Source of the DNA: Rhodovulum sp.
GTDB taxonomy: Bacteria; Pseudomonadota; Alphaproteobacteria; Rhodobacterales; Rhodobacteraceae
Assembly (NCBI GenBank): GCA_020637615.1
Contig: JACKKC010000002.1
Span: forward strand, 1-64,000
DNA: 64,000 nt
Direction: 5' to 3'
The notes under the pieces were generated by a model. It saw only the letters and a list, made by a program, of their open reading frames with translations, did no database searches and was not told the DNA's origin. Below, in pieces: positions 17,907 to 27,692 of the stretch (its first letter is position 1; every line of letters starts with the position of its first letter). Both the position numbers and the translations under genes were made by a program.

Positions 17907-19977
17907 ATGGTGGTTCGCAGGGTCAGCGATCTGGGAGAGTTGTCCGACGCCGAGCGGAAGGTGCTGGACGAACTCGATACCGGCGAAGTCATCGACATCG
18001 GCGAGACGGTTCCGGAGCAGGGCGACGAGCGCCGTCGGCTGCGGGCCGAACTGATCCGGCTGCTGCTGCTCGGGGACGATCCCGACCCGAAGTACCGGCT
18101 GCACGAGAAGGGTCTGCGGGTCCGTGGGGCATGGATTCCGGACCGCCTCGATCTGGAGGGATGCCGGAATCTCCGGGACGTCGCGCTGATCTCTTGTCGC
18201 TCGAGTCGTGCGTTCGCCGAGCCGCTTTTCCTCTGCGCGACGATCGACTGGAGGCCAGGGCAACCTGTTTCTTCGAACCGGGAGCGCCTGCTCAGGCGAG
18301 GGCTGGGCGGGGACCTCCGGGCTCTCCGCCGACCGGCTGGCAGGCCAGGATGCTCGCTCGCCGCCGGGCTCGGCGGGGCACTGTGTCGATGGCGTCGAAG
18401 CGACCGGGAAGTGCGGCTGCTTGGGGCGAAGCCAGGCGGAACCTGTTCTGCGACGGCGCGACGTTCCGGGCGGAGAAGGACGGAGGGCAAGCCGGGCATG
18501 CGCTCGCCGCCGATGGGCTGGAGGCCGTGGGCGGCGTGTTCCTGCAGCGGTTTCGCGGAAGGGCGGGGTGTGCGGCTGCTCGAGCGGCGAAGCTGGGCGG
18601 CAACCTCGAATGCGACGGGCGACAACGTTCCGGCGAGGCAGGACGTCGGGGAATGCGCGAGCCTCGTGGTCGCCGAGTTCAGGAGCATCAACGACGGCGC
18701 CATGCTCCTTGGCGGAGGGCGCGCGACCGGTGCCGACGGCCCCATATCCGCGACGTCCTGCCGCGGCTCGACTGGCTGCGGCAGGATCAACGCGACGCCG
18801 ATTTTTCTGGCACGGCAACAACTCGGCAAGGATTTAGTTCGTGATCGGCGATGCCGGACGTTGATCCGCTACAGCGCGCGGTCACGAGCGGAAGCGGGCA
18901 AGATGCCATCGACTTCGCGGCGACGAATGGCCTTCGCCCTCGAGTTCCTTGCGCTGGGGCGCCTTCTCGCCTTGGAAGCAACCGCGGTCGACCAGCTCGG
19001 CGGCGTCCTATTGCGGCGATGGGTGCTACATGGCGCGGATGCGGTCAGTCGCGGTGCTGCTCGAGAAGCGGGCGCTGCGCGGGCTGGCTTTCATCTATTC
19101 GGAAGGCGTGGCAGGCCGCTGTCGATCTGGGATGCAGGGGGCGATACCTACGGCGGCGCTTGCGAGCGGTGCTATCTCGGCGATCGGGCTGGGCTCTGGT
19201 CGTTCTCCCCGGAGATCGAAGCGAGCTGGAGGCTGCGTTCCGATGAACCAGTCGCGGACGGGGGCATCTATCAGCTCCACTCCGGGTGGGCGGGGCACCA
19301 TTCGGGCGGAGCTGCGCCCGTCGCCGGAGGCGTCGTTCTCCGTCTCGATCCGACGCGGGCGCGCTTCCGCAAGCGCGCAACCGGAGAAGGGCGGGCGAGA
19401 AGAGCGACGGATGAGGGACCGGGGAGGCGGTGATAGCGGCAGCGCGGGTGGCGGCCGCAATTTCTACGGGTGGCGGCGTCAATCTTCTGCAAGGTCTGCG
19501 GACGGCATGCAGGCGGCGGACGATCGGGAGCTGGTCGGCGCGTGGTCGGCTGCGACCCTTCGATGGGCATGGCGGACGGGTTCGGTCTTCGCGCGGATGG
19601 GGTGGTTCCATTTCGCCTCGGCAGGGTGGTCTGGTCGGCGCGATCGGGCGTTTTTCGAATACGGCGGTGAGTCCTGGCGCTCAGGCGTGGGTGGCATGCG
19701 CCGATGCGGCCTGGGGCGAGCCAGCAGGCGAGCAGTGCTTCCTGGAGCAGCCGCGGGCGGCGAGTTATCCGCAGTTCAATGCCTTCGTCTATTCGGCGGA
19801 CACGCTGCCGATTGTGGATCCGGAGATGCATGAGGGTTCTGGATACCGGATCAGACCGGACCTGCGGGCGGCGCTCTCCCGGCGCGGGTCTATCTCTGCT
19901 ATTCCGATCGCGCCTGGCTGGGCGCTCAGCCTGCTGGCGGTGGCAGGGTTCTCGAGGGGTTGGTGAAGTCGGATTGA
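17907..19977 (+). pseudogene. Multiply frameshifted remnant of a membrane-associated repeat protein
   Basis: Pieces of one long protein are scattered over all three plus frames. The N-terminus reads well from ATG 17907 (GGGAGG upstream) to about 18200, with ELIRLLLLGD, RLHEKGLRVRGAWIPDRLDLEGC and DVALISCR. The repeat blocks then jump frame: SADRLAGQDA, NLFCDGATFRAEKDGG, ADGLEAVGGVFLQRF and KLGGNLECDG. The end is again recognisable around 19770-19977, with PQFNAFVYSADTLPIVD, GWALSLLAVAGFS and, after one more shift, LEGLVKSD and a stop. This order matches large proteins often annotated as membrane-associated oxidoreductases, with beta-helix-like repeats and a C-terminal membrane segment. Many indels exclude a working product. 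No intact gene lies in the region. Confidence 0.75.
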
Positions 19978-20020
19978 GGCGGGTTCCGTTTGAATGGCGC
20001 GCGACGGGGCCATGGTTCGC

Positions 20021-20110
20021 GCTCCGGGCTCCGGGCGGGCCGGTGTCACCGTCCGGCTCGGCGGGCACCGCCGGGCGGCGCCCGCCCCGCCCGTGAGGGC
20101 GCTGCCGCCA
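20021..20110 (+). repeat. Intergenic repeat B, copy B4 (partial)
   Basis: Left half of family B: CCGGGCGGGCCGGTGTCACC, then GGCGGGCACCGCCGGGCGGCGCCCGCCCCGCC, cut just before the double-hairpin core. It sits 44 bases after the decayed pseudogene. A short AT-richer segment and the lipoprotein ribosome-binding site follow. Confidence 0.7.
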
Positions 20111-20243
20111 AAAGAACGGCAGTCTCCGGCGCCGTCGGCCAAAGACCGCTGGCCCTGGGCGGGCGGTTGTCGTTCCGGGGTGGGGGTGGCAGGTTGAGGA
20201 GGGTGCGGCAAATGGACGCATCGTCAAAATGAGGGGAAGAGGC

Positions 20244-20528
20244 ATGAACAGGTTCGGAATCCTGGCGGCGGTGGCGCTGCCCGTGGTCATGGCGGCCTGC
20301 GCGCCGAAGGCGCCGCTGCCGGAGCCGGTGCCAGTGCTGACGGCGGCCGAGCAGGCCTGCGCGGCGCAGGCGGCGGCGGTCGGCGGGGTGGACGTGGCCA
20401 CGGTGGTGGTGGTGCCGCTGACGACCACCAAGTCCGGCGCAACGGTCCATGAGGTGACGGCGGGCGAGGTGCGCTACAGCTGCGTGGTCGAGCTCGACAA
20501 TTCCATCTCGAGCTTCGAGGCGCTCTAG
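20244..20528 (+). CDS. Small predicted lipoprotein
   Basis: A 94-residue protein with a lipoprotein signal (MNRFGILAAVALPVVMAAC, lipobox VMAAC, Cys19). The mature part has a short Pro-rich linker and a compact domain beginning EQACAAQAAAVGG, with a second cysteine in RYSCVVELD that may pair with that in EQAC. It resembles small lipoproteins of unknown function common in Rhodobacterales. The ATG with GGGGAAGAGG upstream is preferred over an upstream in-frame ATG. Confidence 0.78.
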   Translation: MNRFGILAAVALPVVMAACAPKAPLPEPVPVLTAAEQACAAQAAAVGGVDVATVVVVPLTTTKSGATVHEVTAGEVRYSCVVELDNSISSFEAL

Positions 20529-20633
20529 GCCGTGACCTTCGGCCGGCGTCCCGGTTTCGGGGCGCCGGCGCGGAAGGGTGCGGTGTGGCGGCGGGGATCG
20601 GCGGCCGCGTTCCCCGGGCCGGCAGAGAAGACC

Positions 20634-21377
20634 ATGGCGCAGAACATCTACGACAATCCCGAGTTCTTCGCGGGCTACAGCCGCTTGCCGCGGCAGGTGC
20701 AGGGGCTCGACGGGGCGCCGGAATGGCCGGCGATCCGGGCGCTGCTGCCGGATGTGGCGGGCCGGCGGGTGGCCGATCTGGGCTGCGGCTTCGGCTGGTC
20801 GGCGCGCTGGTTCCGCGAGGCGGGGGCGGCCTCGGTGCTGGGGGTCGACCTGTCGCGGAACATGATCGCGCGGGCGCGGGCGGATACGGCGGATCCCGGC
20901 ATCGAGTACCGCATCGCCGATCTCGAGACGCTCGCGCTTCCGGAGGCCGCCTTCGATCTGGTCTACAGCGCCCTGACCTTCCATTACGTGCGGGATTTCG
21001 CGCGGCTGGTGCGCATGGTCCGCGCGGCGCTGGTGCCGGGCGGTGGCCTCGTGTTCACCATCGAGCATCCGATCTTCATGGCGGCGGCGCATCCGAAATG
21101 GCTGCTCGACGAGGACGGGCGCAAGACCTGGCCGGTCAACGGCTATTCCGTGGAGGGGGAGCGCCGGACGGACTGGTTCGCCCGGGGGGTGGTGAAGCAT
21201 CACCGGACGCTGGCGAGCACGGTCAATGCGCTGATCGGCGCGGGCTTCGCGCTCGACCGGATCGAGGAATTCGCGCCCACGCCGGGGCAGGTCGCGGCGA
21301 TGCCGGAGCTGGCGGAGGAGATGGAGCGGCCGATGATGCTGCTGGTCTCGGCGGTCGCCGCGGGTGATGGCGTTTGA
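20634..21377 (+). CDS. Class I SAM-dependent methyltransferase
   Basis: A 247-residue methyltransferase of the Methyltransf_11 type. Motif I is VADLGCGFGWSARWF near residue 47, followed by LGVDLSRNMIARAR (motif II region), DLVYSALTFHYV and LVPGGGLVFTIEHPIF (post-motifs). The start MAQNIYDN is common in this subgroup. The substrate is unknown; relatives act on small molecules. It is 105 bases after the lipoprotein gene, possibly co-transcribed. Confidence 0.88.
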   Translation: MAQNIYDNPEFFAGYSRLPRQVQGLDGAPEWPAIRALLPDVAGRRVADLGCGFGWSARWFREAGAASVLGVDLSRNMIARARADTADPGIEYRIADLETLALPEAAFDLVYSALTFHYVRDFARLVRMVRAALVPGGGLVFTIEHPIFMAAAHPKWLLDEDGRKTWPVNGYSVEGERRTDWFARGVVKHHRTLASTVNALIGAGFALDRIEEFAPTPGQVAAMPELAEEMERPMMLLVSAVAAGDGV

Positions 21378-21542
21378 AGCCCTTTCTTTCTTCCTCGCCC
21401 GTCCCGCCCAAGAAATGAGGGCGGCGCCCGGCCCGGGCGGAAGCGAAGCGCCCGCGTCGTGCCGGAGGCACGCCTTTGGCGTGACGGAGCGGGGCGGGCG
21501 CTGCCCGGCGGTGCCCGCCGGGCGGGGGGTGACGCTGGGCTC
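21378..21542 (-). repeat. Intergenic repeat B, copy B5
   Basis: Inverted copy filling the whole gap between the convergent methyltransferase and lysR genes. It starts with CCCTTTCTTTCTTCCTCGCCC, holds the core CCGGAGGCACGCCTTTGGCGTG (21463-21484) and ends CCGCCGGGCGGGGGGTGACG. Both flanking stop codons abut it, so it forms the shared 3' region of two transcripts. Confidence 0.8.
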
Positions 21543-22509
21543 AGACGGAACCGGGCCGGCGGGTTCGGGGATTTTTCGTGGTCGCTCCGGTCGCGCGCTG
21601 GCGGCGGGGGAAATGGCCGTGCTCGACGAGCCAGTCGCGGACGCGGGCGGTCTCGGGGTTCGGCTCGCCGTGCCAGACCAGCATGAAATCCACCCCGGTC
21701 CGCCAGGCCTGGGGCACAATGGGGACGAGGCGGCCGCTCGCGAGCAGCGGGTCGAGGAGATGCGCCCAGCCCAGCACCACGCCCTGCCCGTCGAGCGCGG
21801 CGAGCACCGCGAGGGCGTAGTCGTTCACCCGCAGGCCCTGGCCGCGGTCCTCGAAGGGCAGGCCGAAGGCGGCGAACCAGGATGCCCAGGTCGGGCAGGC
21901 CCGGTGCGGCTCGTCGAGATGGATGAGCGGGAGCGGCGGGATGTCCGCGGGCGTGGCGACATTCTCGGCGAGGCCGGCGATGAATTCCGGGCTCGCGACC
22001 GCGTGGATGACCTCGGGGGCGAGCGGGGCGGTCTCGTAGTGATCGAGCACGCCGGTGCCGTAGCGGATGCCGAGCGACAGCCGCTCGGCGCGCAGGTCGA
22101 GGTCCCGGTCGGTGGTCTGCACGCGCAGGTCGAGATCGGGAAGGTCGGTGCGCAGCGCGCCGAGCCGCGGCAGGACCCACCAGGTGGCGAAGGCGGTCGA
22201 GACCGAGAGCGAGACCGCCTCGGAGGATTCGCGCCGGCGCATCTGCTCGGCGCAGTGCCGGATATGCGCGAGGGCCGGGGCAATCTCGCGGTGAAACCCG
22301 AGGCCCGCCTCGGTCAGGGTCACGCCGAGGCGGCTGCGCACGAAGAGGCGGGTCCCGAGGTCGGTCTCCAGTTCCCGGATGGCATAGCTGATCGCCGCCT
22401 GGCTGATGCGGAGCTCCTGGGCGGCCTTGCCGAAGGAGCCGAGGCGGCCCGCGAGGTCGAAGGCCTCGAGATGGTCGATGGAGGGAAGCAGGCGGCGCAG
22501 GGTGGTCAT
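21541..22509 (-). CDS. LysR-family transcriptional regulator
   Basis: A 322-residue regulator. The N-terminal winged HTH (about residues 10-70: AFDLAGRLGSFGKAAQELRISQAAIS..RELETDLGTRLF) is followed by a GcvA-type effector-binding domain (LSVSTAFATWWVLPRL..). The C-terminus is Arg/Lys-rich. It is divergent from the MttB-family gene across about 100 bp, the usual place for LysR control of a catabolic operon, so it probably regulates 22614-25386. No strong Shine-Dalgarno site precedes the ATG; a TTG lies immediately upstream. Confidence 0.9.
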   Translation of the reverse strand: MTTLRRLLPSIDHLEAFDLAGRLGSFGKAAQELRISQAAISYAIRELETDLGTRLFVRSRLGVTLTEAGLGFHREIAPALAHIRHCAEQMRRRESSEAVSLSVSTAFATWWVLPRLGALRTDLPDLDLRVQTTDRDLDLRAERLSLGIRYGTGVLDHYETAPLAPEVIHAVASPEFIAGLAENVATPADIPPLPLIHLDEPHRACPTWASWFAAFGLPFEDRGQGLRVNDYALAVLAALDGQGVVLGWAHLLDPLLASGRLVPIVPQAWRTGVDFMLVWHGEPNPETARVRDWLVEHGHFPRRQRATGATTKNPRTRRPGSV

Positions 22510-22613
22510 CAAGAGAGCTTATGACAGGCGCAAATCGAATCCTACTGCCCCGGGGCGGTTTCCTCGCCCTAGACTGGGGCAGAGGCGAATCCGGGCGGAG
22601 GCTGGGGAAGGGC

Positions 22614-24155
22614 GTGGAAAGCGGAACCATCGGGGAGGAGCGGGCCCGGGCGGGGTCCAGGCGCCGCGAGACGCGCGCGCGCCGCACGATCGCCGCCCCG
22701 GCCTATATCACCCGGGCGATCCCGCCCTATGCGATCCTCGAGGAGGAGGCGCTCGCCCGCATCGAGGCGACCGCGGAGCGGATCCTCGCGGAGGTCGGCA
22801 TCGAGTTCCGCAACGATCCCGAGACCCGGCGGCTCTTCGCCGCGGCCGGGGCGGATTTCGACGGCGACCGGGCGCGCTTCGAGCCGGGGATGATCCGCGA
22901 GCTGCTCGGCAGCGCTCCGGCCGAATTCGTCCAGCACGCGCGCAATCCGGCGCATAACGTCGTGATCGGCGGCCGGAACACGGTGATGGCGCCGGCCTAT
23001 GGCTCGCCCTTCGTGATGGATCTCGACCGGGGCCGGCGCTACGGCACGCTCGAGGATTTCCGGAACTTCGTGCGGCTGGCCTATATGGCGCCCTGGCTGC
23101 ATCATTCGGGGGGCACGGTCTGCGAGCCGGTGGACGTGCCGGTCAACAAGCGCCATCTCGACATGGTGCTGGCGCATCTGACGCTCAGCGACAAGGCGCT
23201 GCTCGGCTCGGTGACCGCGCCGGAGCGCGCGGCGGATTCGGTCGAGATGTGCCGGCGCGTCTTCGGCGCCGATTTCGTCGATGCGAATTGCACCATCATG
23301 GGCAATTTCAACGTCAATTCGCCGCTGGTCTGGGACGGGACGATGACCGGCGGCATCCGCGAATATGCCGCGGCCAACCAGGGCAGCGTGATCGTGCCCT
23401 TCATCCTGGGCGGCGCCATGGGCCCGGTGACCAATGCCGGCGCCATCGCCCAGGCCCATGCCGAGACCATGGTCGGCTGCGCGCTGACCCAACTCGTCCG
23501 CCCCGGGGCGCCGGTGATCTACGGCAATTTCCTCTCCTCGACGGCCCTGCGCTCGGGCTCGCCGACCTTCGGCACCCCGGAGCCGGCGGCGGGCTCGCTG
23601 GTGGTGGGCCAGCTCGCCCGCCGGCTCGGCCTGCCGCTGCGCTGCTCGGGGAGCTTCACCACCTCGAAGCTGCCCGACGCCCAGGCGATGAGCGAATCGG
23701 TCAATTCCATGCTCGCCGCCATCCATTGCGGGGCGAATTTCCTGCTGCATTCCGCGGGCTTCCTCGACGGGCTCCTGTCGATGTCCTACGAGAAATTCGT
23801 GCTCGACGTGGATTTCTGCGGCGCGCTGCACACCTATGTCCGGGGCGTGGCGGTGACCGAGGAGGATCTCGCCTTCGACGCCGAGGCCGAGGTGGGGCCG
23901 GGGGGGCATTTCTTCGGCTGCCAGCACACCATCCGCCATTACGAGACCGCCTATTGGGAATCGGATCTGGCCGACAACGACCCCTGGGAGACCTGGAGCG
24001 AGAAGGGCGCGCTCGATGCCGCGACCCGCGCCAATGCGCGCTGGAAGGCGATGCTCGCGGCCTATGCGCCGCCGCCGCTCGACGAGGGGATCCGCGAGGC
24101 GCTGGACGATTTCGTGGCACGGCGCAAGGCAGGGGTTGAGGACGCCTGGCACTGA
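22614..24155 (+). CDS. MttB-family (non-pyrrolysine) trimethylamine methyltransferase homologue
   Basis: A 513-residue member of the MttB superfamily, which demethylates quaternary or tertiary amines to a corrinoid protein. Family blocks are clear: YAILEEEALARIEATAERILAEVG, PAYGSPFVMDLDRGRRYGT, GSVTAPERAADSVEM, FILGGAMGPVTNAGAIAQAHAE and HSAGFLDGLLSMSYEKFVLD. No in-frame UAG is present, so it is a non-pyrrolysine form, like the glycine betaine, carnitine or proline betaine demethylases. No corrinoid protein is adjacent. I prefer GTG 22614 with GGGGAAGG upstream over the earlier ATG. The partner enolase-family gene starts 46 bases after the stop. Confidence 0.88.
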   Translation: MESGTIGEERARAGSRRRETRARRTIAAPAYITRAIPPYAILEEEALARIEATAERILAEVGIEFRNDPETRRLFAAAGADFDGDRARFEPGMIRELLGSAPAEFVQHARNPAHNVVIGGRNTVMAPAYGSPFVMDLDRGRRYGTLEDFRNFVRLAYMAPWLHHSGGTVCEPVDVPVNKRHLDMVLAHLTLSDKALLGSVTAPERAADSVEMCRRVFGADFVDANCTIMGNFNVNSPLVWDGTMTGGIREYAAANQGSVIVPFILGGAMGPVTNAGAIAQAHAETMVGCALTQLVRPGAPVIYGNFLSSTALRSGSPTFGTPEPAAGSLVVGQLARRLGLPLRCSGSFTTSKLPDAQAMSESVNSMLAAIHCGANFLLHSAGFLDGLLSMSYEKFVLDVDFCGALHTYVRGVAVTEEDLAFDAEAEVGPGGHFFGCQHTIRHYETAYWESDLADNDPWETWSEKGALDAATRANARWKAMLAAYAPPPLDEGIREALDDFVARRKAGVEDAWH

Positions 24156-24201
24156 GCCGGCGCCGGTCCCGGCAGATTGGTGAGAGCAGGGAGGGGCGCG
24201 C

Positions 24202-25386
24202 ATGAAGATCACCGCGATCCGTGTCACCCATGTCAACGTGCCGTTCGACGCGCCCTTCTGGTGGACCGCCGGGCTCTATCCGGGCGCGTCGAAATCGGTG
24301 ATCGAGGTGGAGACCGATGCCGGGATCACCGGGCTCGGCGAGGCGCCCTGGTGGCATTTCGGCGAGCTGATCAAGGCCGAGATCGCGCCGGCGCTGATCG
24401 GGGCCGATCCGCTCGATCTCGCCGATTGCGAGAGCCGGTGCGTGCCGGCCTGGCAGATCACGGCCAATACCGGCGAGAACGCGGCGCAGGTCGCCTTCGG
24501 CGCGGTCGAGATCGCGCTCTGGGACATCCGCGGCAAGGAATTCGGCCTGCCGCTCCACATGCTGCTCGGCGGCGCCGTGCGCCGGGACATCGCCTTCACC
24601 GAGTATTTCTCCTTCCGGCCGCGGCAGGGCGAGGCCGGCGGCGAGATGACGCCCGAGGCGGTCGCCGATTATTGCCAGCGCATGGCCGAGGAGCATGGCG
24701 CCACGATGTTCGAGGGCAAGCTGATCCTCGGCGACCCGCTGCTCGAGATCGACACGGTGCGGCTCCTGCGCGAGCGGCTCGGGCGGCGGGCGATGCTGCG
24801 GCTCGATTCCAACATGCAATGGTCCCTCACCACCGCCCGGCGCATCCTGCGCGAGATCGAGCCCTTCGACATCCGCAACTACGAGGATCCGGTCGCGAGC
24901 TTCGAGGAGATGGCGGCGCTGCGCCAGCATTCCGCGATTCCCTTCTCGACCCATGTCCCCGACCTGCGGCGGGCGGTCGCGCTCGGCGTGCCCGATTACT
25001 TCGTCTGCAATTTCGCGGCGCTCGGCGGGCTCGCGCGCACCTTGAAGTTCGTCGCGGCCTGCGAGGCCATGGGCAAGGGCTTCTGGTGCTATTCGAACGA
25101 TCTCGGCATCATGACCGCGGCCTATCTGCATGTCGTCGCCGCGACACCCTGGATCACCGAGCCCTCGCAATCGCTCTTCCGCTGGCAGATCGGCGACGTG
25201 ATCGAGGGCGGGCCGTTCCGCCAGGTGAAGGACACGGTCCGGGTGCCCGAGGGTCCCGGCCTCGGCGTGACGCTCGATCGCGCGGCGCTCGAGCGCTGGT
25301 CCCGGCATTTCGCCGAGAACGGGCCGATGAGCCATTTCCACGATCCCGCCCGCCCCGGCCGCCACCGCCGGCTGCCGCTCGGGTGA
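24202..25386 (+). CDS. Enolase-superfamily (mandelate racemase/muconate lactonizing) enzyme
   Basis: A 394-residue member of the enolase superfamily, which abstracts a proton alpha to a carboxylate using Mg2+. The N-terminal cap (VTHVNVPFDAPFWWTAG) is followed by a barrel with a candidate catalytic lysine in FEGKL near residue 172, metal ligands in LRLDSNMQW (about 199) and NYEDP (about 226), and STHVPDL near 249. Only one lysine is present where a KxK pair is common. Enolase-family epimerases occur beside MttB-type genes in betaine catabolism (for example hydroxyproline betaine), so this may epimerise or dehydrate a quaternary amino acid; that is inference. Confidence 0.87.
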   Translation: MKITAIRVTHVNVPFDAPFWWTAGLYPGASKSVIEVETDAGITGLGEAPWWHFGELIKAEIAPALIGADPLDLADCESRCVPAWQITANTGENAAQVAFGAVEIALWDIRGKEFGLPLHMLLGGAVRRDIAFTEYFSFRPRQGEAGGEMTPEAVADYCQRMAEEHGATMFEGKLILGDPLLEIDTVRLLRERLGRRAMLRLDSNMQWSLTTARRILREIEPFDIRNYEDPVASFEEMAALRQHSAIPFSTHVPDLRRAVALGVPDYFVCNFAALGGLARTLKFVAACEAMGKGFWCYSNDLGIMTAAYLHVVAATPWITEPSQSLFRWQIGDVIEGGPFRQVKDTVRVPEGPGLGVTLDRAALERWSRHFAENGPMSHFHDPARPGRHRRLPLG

Positions 25387-25447
25387 TGCCGGATTCCGAG
25401 TGATCGTTTCGAAATGGCGGACGGCTCTCGTGGCGCCGTCGCCATCC

Positions 25448-25705
25448 CCCGCGGATTTGGCACGGACAAATCCGCGCGCCCCTGCCTGCCGTCTTGCCGG
25501 CGGCACGCCTTTGGCGTGACGGCAGGCGCGACAAGCGCGCCCGCCCAGTCAGGCGCGCGCGGATTACCAACCGACGGTGCAACCCAGCCCCCCTCGGCCT
25601 CCGCGCTCGCGCGCTCCGGCCGACGAACCGGCGCGAAGCAGTGCCTCGCCTTTGCCGGTTCGGGGTGCCTGATGGGGGCCCGCGCGGGGCAAGCCCTTGA
25701 CATGG
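25448..25705 (+). repeat. Intergenic repeat C, copy C1
   Basis: Plus-oriented copy of family C in the 377-bp gap before the DUF3604 gene. It opens with GCGGATTTGGCACGGACAAATCCGC (itself an inverted repeat), carries a core homologous to family B (GCCGGCGGCACGCCTTTGGCGTGACGG), then GCGCGCGCGGATTACCAACCGACGGTG, and a second half resembling family A in layout but not in detail. Confidence 0.78.
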
Positions 25706-25763
25706 CGCAAGGACATCGCCAACGCCCCGTGCTACCTTGGGCCGATCAGGGGGAGGAAAGACC

Positions 25764-27692
25764 ATGCGCATCTGGCCATTCTGCACGGCTCTCTGCATCG
25801 CGGCCCTGCCGGGGTCCGTCTCGGCGCAGTTCATTCCGGCGGAAAGCTCGCTCTCGGGGCTCTATCCGGGCAAGGCCTATTCGCCCTATGCGGAGCGGAG
25901 CTTTCCCGACAGGGTGTTCTGGGGCGACACGCATCTGCACACCGGGCTCTCGGTGGACGCGGGGCTCTTCGGCGCGCGGCTCGGGCTCGACGACGCCTAT
26001 CGCTTCGCCCGCGGCGAGCAGGTCACGGCCTCCTCGGGCCAGCCGGCCAAGCTCGGCCGCCCGCTCGACTGGCTGGTGATCGCCGATCATTCCGACGCCA
26101 TGGGCTTCTTCAACGACCTCGCCGCCGGCAACCCGGCGATCCTGAAGTTCGATCAGGCGCGGCCCTGGTACGAGGGACTTCAGCAGGGCGGTCAGGCGGC
26201 GGCGGACGCGGCGCTGAACCTCATCACCACCTTCGCCCAGGGGGAGATCGATCCGGCGATGATGGTGGAATACTCGCCGGGCGGGAAGACCTACGAATCG
26301 GTCTGGCAGCGGGTGGTCGACGCCGCCGAGCGCTTCAACGATCCCGGCAGCTTCACGACGATCATCGGCTTCGAATGGACATCGCTCGTCGCCGGCAACA
26401 ACCTGCACCGCAACGTGCTCTTCCGCGAGGGCGCGGAGAAGGCGGGGCAGGTGGTGCCCTTCACCACCCAGGCGCCGGTGGGCTCCACCGACCCGCTCGA
26501 CCTCTATGCGTGGCTCGAGAACTACGAGGCGACGACCGGCGGCTCGGCGCTCGCCATCGCGCATAACGGCAATCTCTCGAACGGGCTGATGTTCCCGGTG
26601 GATGCGCAATACACCGGCCGCGCGATCGACGCGGCCTATGTGGAATCGCGGGCGAAATGGGAGCCGCTCTACGAGACCACCCAGATCAAGGGCGACGGCG
26701 AGGCGCATCCGTTCCTCTCGCCCGACGACGCCTTCGCCGATTACGAGACCTGGGACGTGGGCAACCTGGACCTGACCCAGGCCAAGACGCCCGAGATGCT
26801 GCAATACGAATACACCCGCGAGGCGCTGAAGAACGGGCTCCTGCTGGAAAGCCGGCTCGGCACCAATCCCTACAAGTTCGGGCTCGTCGGCTCCACCGAC
26901 AGCCACACCGCGCTCTCGGCGGTGGAGGAGGACAATTTCTTCGGCAAGGCGAGCAATGCCGAGCCCAAGCCCGAGCGCATGCAGCACCCCTTCGCCGAGA
27001 CCGAGGTGGGCGTCTTCGAGGGCTACCAGCTGGTCGCCTCGGGCTATACCGGCGTCTGGGCCAGGGAGAACACCCGCGCCGCGATCTGGGACGCCATGGA
27101 CCGCAAGGAGGTCTATGCCACCACCGGCCCGCGCATGCTGGTGCGCTTCTTCGGCGGCTGGGACTACACGGACCAGGATCTGAACAGCCGCCAGCCCGCC
27201 TTCCGCGGCTACGAGAAGGGCGTGCCCATGGGCGGCGACCTGCCCGTGGCCACGGGCGAGGGCGGCGCGCCGAGCTTCATGGTCTATGCGCTGCGCGATC
27301 CTGTCGGCGCCAATCTCGACCGCATCCAGATCGTCAAGGGCTGGCTCGACGCCGAGGGCGCGACCCACGAGCGCGTCCATGACGTGGCCTGGTCGCCGGG
27401 GCGCGAGCCCGATGCCGAGGGCCTGCTGCCGCCGGTGGGGAGCACCGTCGACGTCGCCGCCGCCAACTGGACCAACACCATCGGCGCCGCCGAGCTCGCC
27501 GCGGTCTGGAGCGATCCCGAGTTCGACCCGGCGCAGCCCGCCTTCTACTATGCCCGCGTGCTGGAGATCCCGACGCCGCGCTGGGTGGTCTACGACGCCT
27601 TCCGCTTCGGCGTGCCGATCCCCGAGGGTGCCAAGACCGAAGCCCAGGAGCGCGCCTATACCTCGCCGATCTGGTACCAGCCCGAAGGATGA
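25764..27692 (+). CDS. DUF3604 exported protein (PHP-like metal hydrolase fold)
   Basis: A 642-residue protein with a signal peptide (about 1-22, ending VSAQ). DUF3604 proteins have a PHP-like metal-binding fold: WGDTHLHTGLS near residue 53, VIADHSDAMGF near 107 and VGSTDSHTA near 376 supply the His and Asp ligands. Its activity is unknown; a phosphoesterase-like or other metal hydrolase role is possible. GGGGGAGGAAAG precedes the ATG, and a TTGACA lies at 25698. The last codon overlaps the next start (ATGA), coupling it to the HupE gene. Confidence 0.88.
   Translation: MRIWPFCTALCIAALPGSVSAQFIPAESSLSGLYPGKAYSPYAERSFPDRVFWGDTHLHTGLSVDAGLFGARLGLDDAYRFARGEQVTASSGQPAKLGRPLDWLVIADHSDAMGFFNDLAAGNPAILKFDQARPWYEGLQQGGQAAADAALNLITTFAQGEIDPAMMVEYSPGGKTYESVWQRVVDAAERFNDPGSFTTIIGFEWTSLVAGNNLHRNVLFREGAEKAGQVVPFTTQAPVGSTDPLDLYAWLENYEATTGGSALAIAHNGNLSNGLMFPVDAQYTGRAIDAAYVESRAKWEPLYETTQIKGDGEAHPFLSPDDAFADYETWDVGNLDLTQAKTPEMLQYEYTREALKNGLLLESRLGTNPYKFGLVGSTDSHTALSAVEEDNFFGKASNAEPKPERMQHPFAETEVGVFEGYQLVASGYTGVWARENTRAAIWDAMDRKEVYATTGPRMLVRFFGGWDYTDQDLNSRQPAFRGYEKGVPMGGDLPVATGEGGAPSFMVYALRDPVGANLDRIQIVKGWLDAEGATHERVHDVAWSPGREPDAEGLLPPVGSTVDVAAANWTNTIGAAELAAVWSDPEFDPAQPAFYYARVLEIPTPRWVVYDAFRFGVPIPEGAKTEAQERAYTSPIWYQPEG

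Noticed and set aside
22614..24155. Pyrrolysine-containing trimethylamine methyltransferase
   Set aside because: The gene has no in-frame UAG, and no pyl genes are seen. It belongs to the non-pyrrolysine branch.
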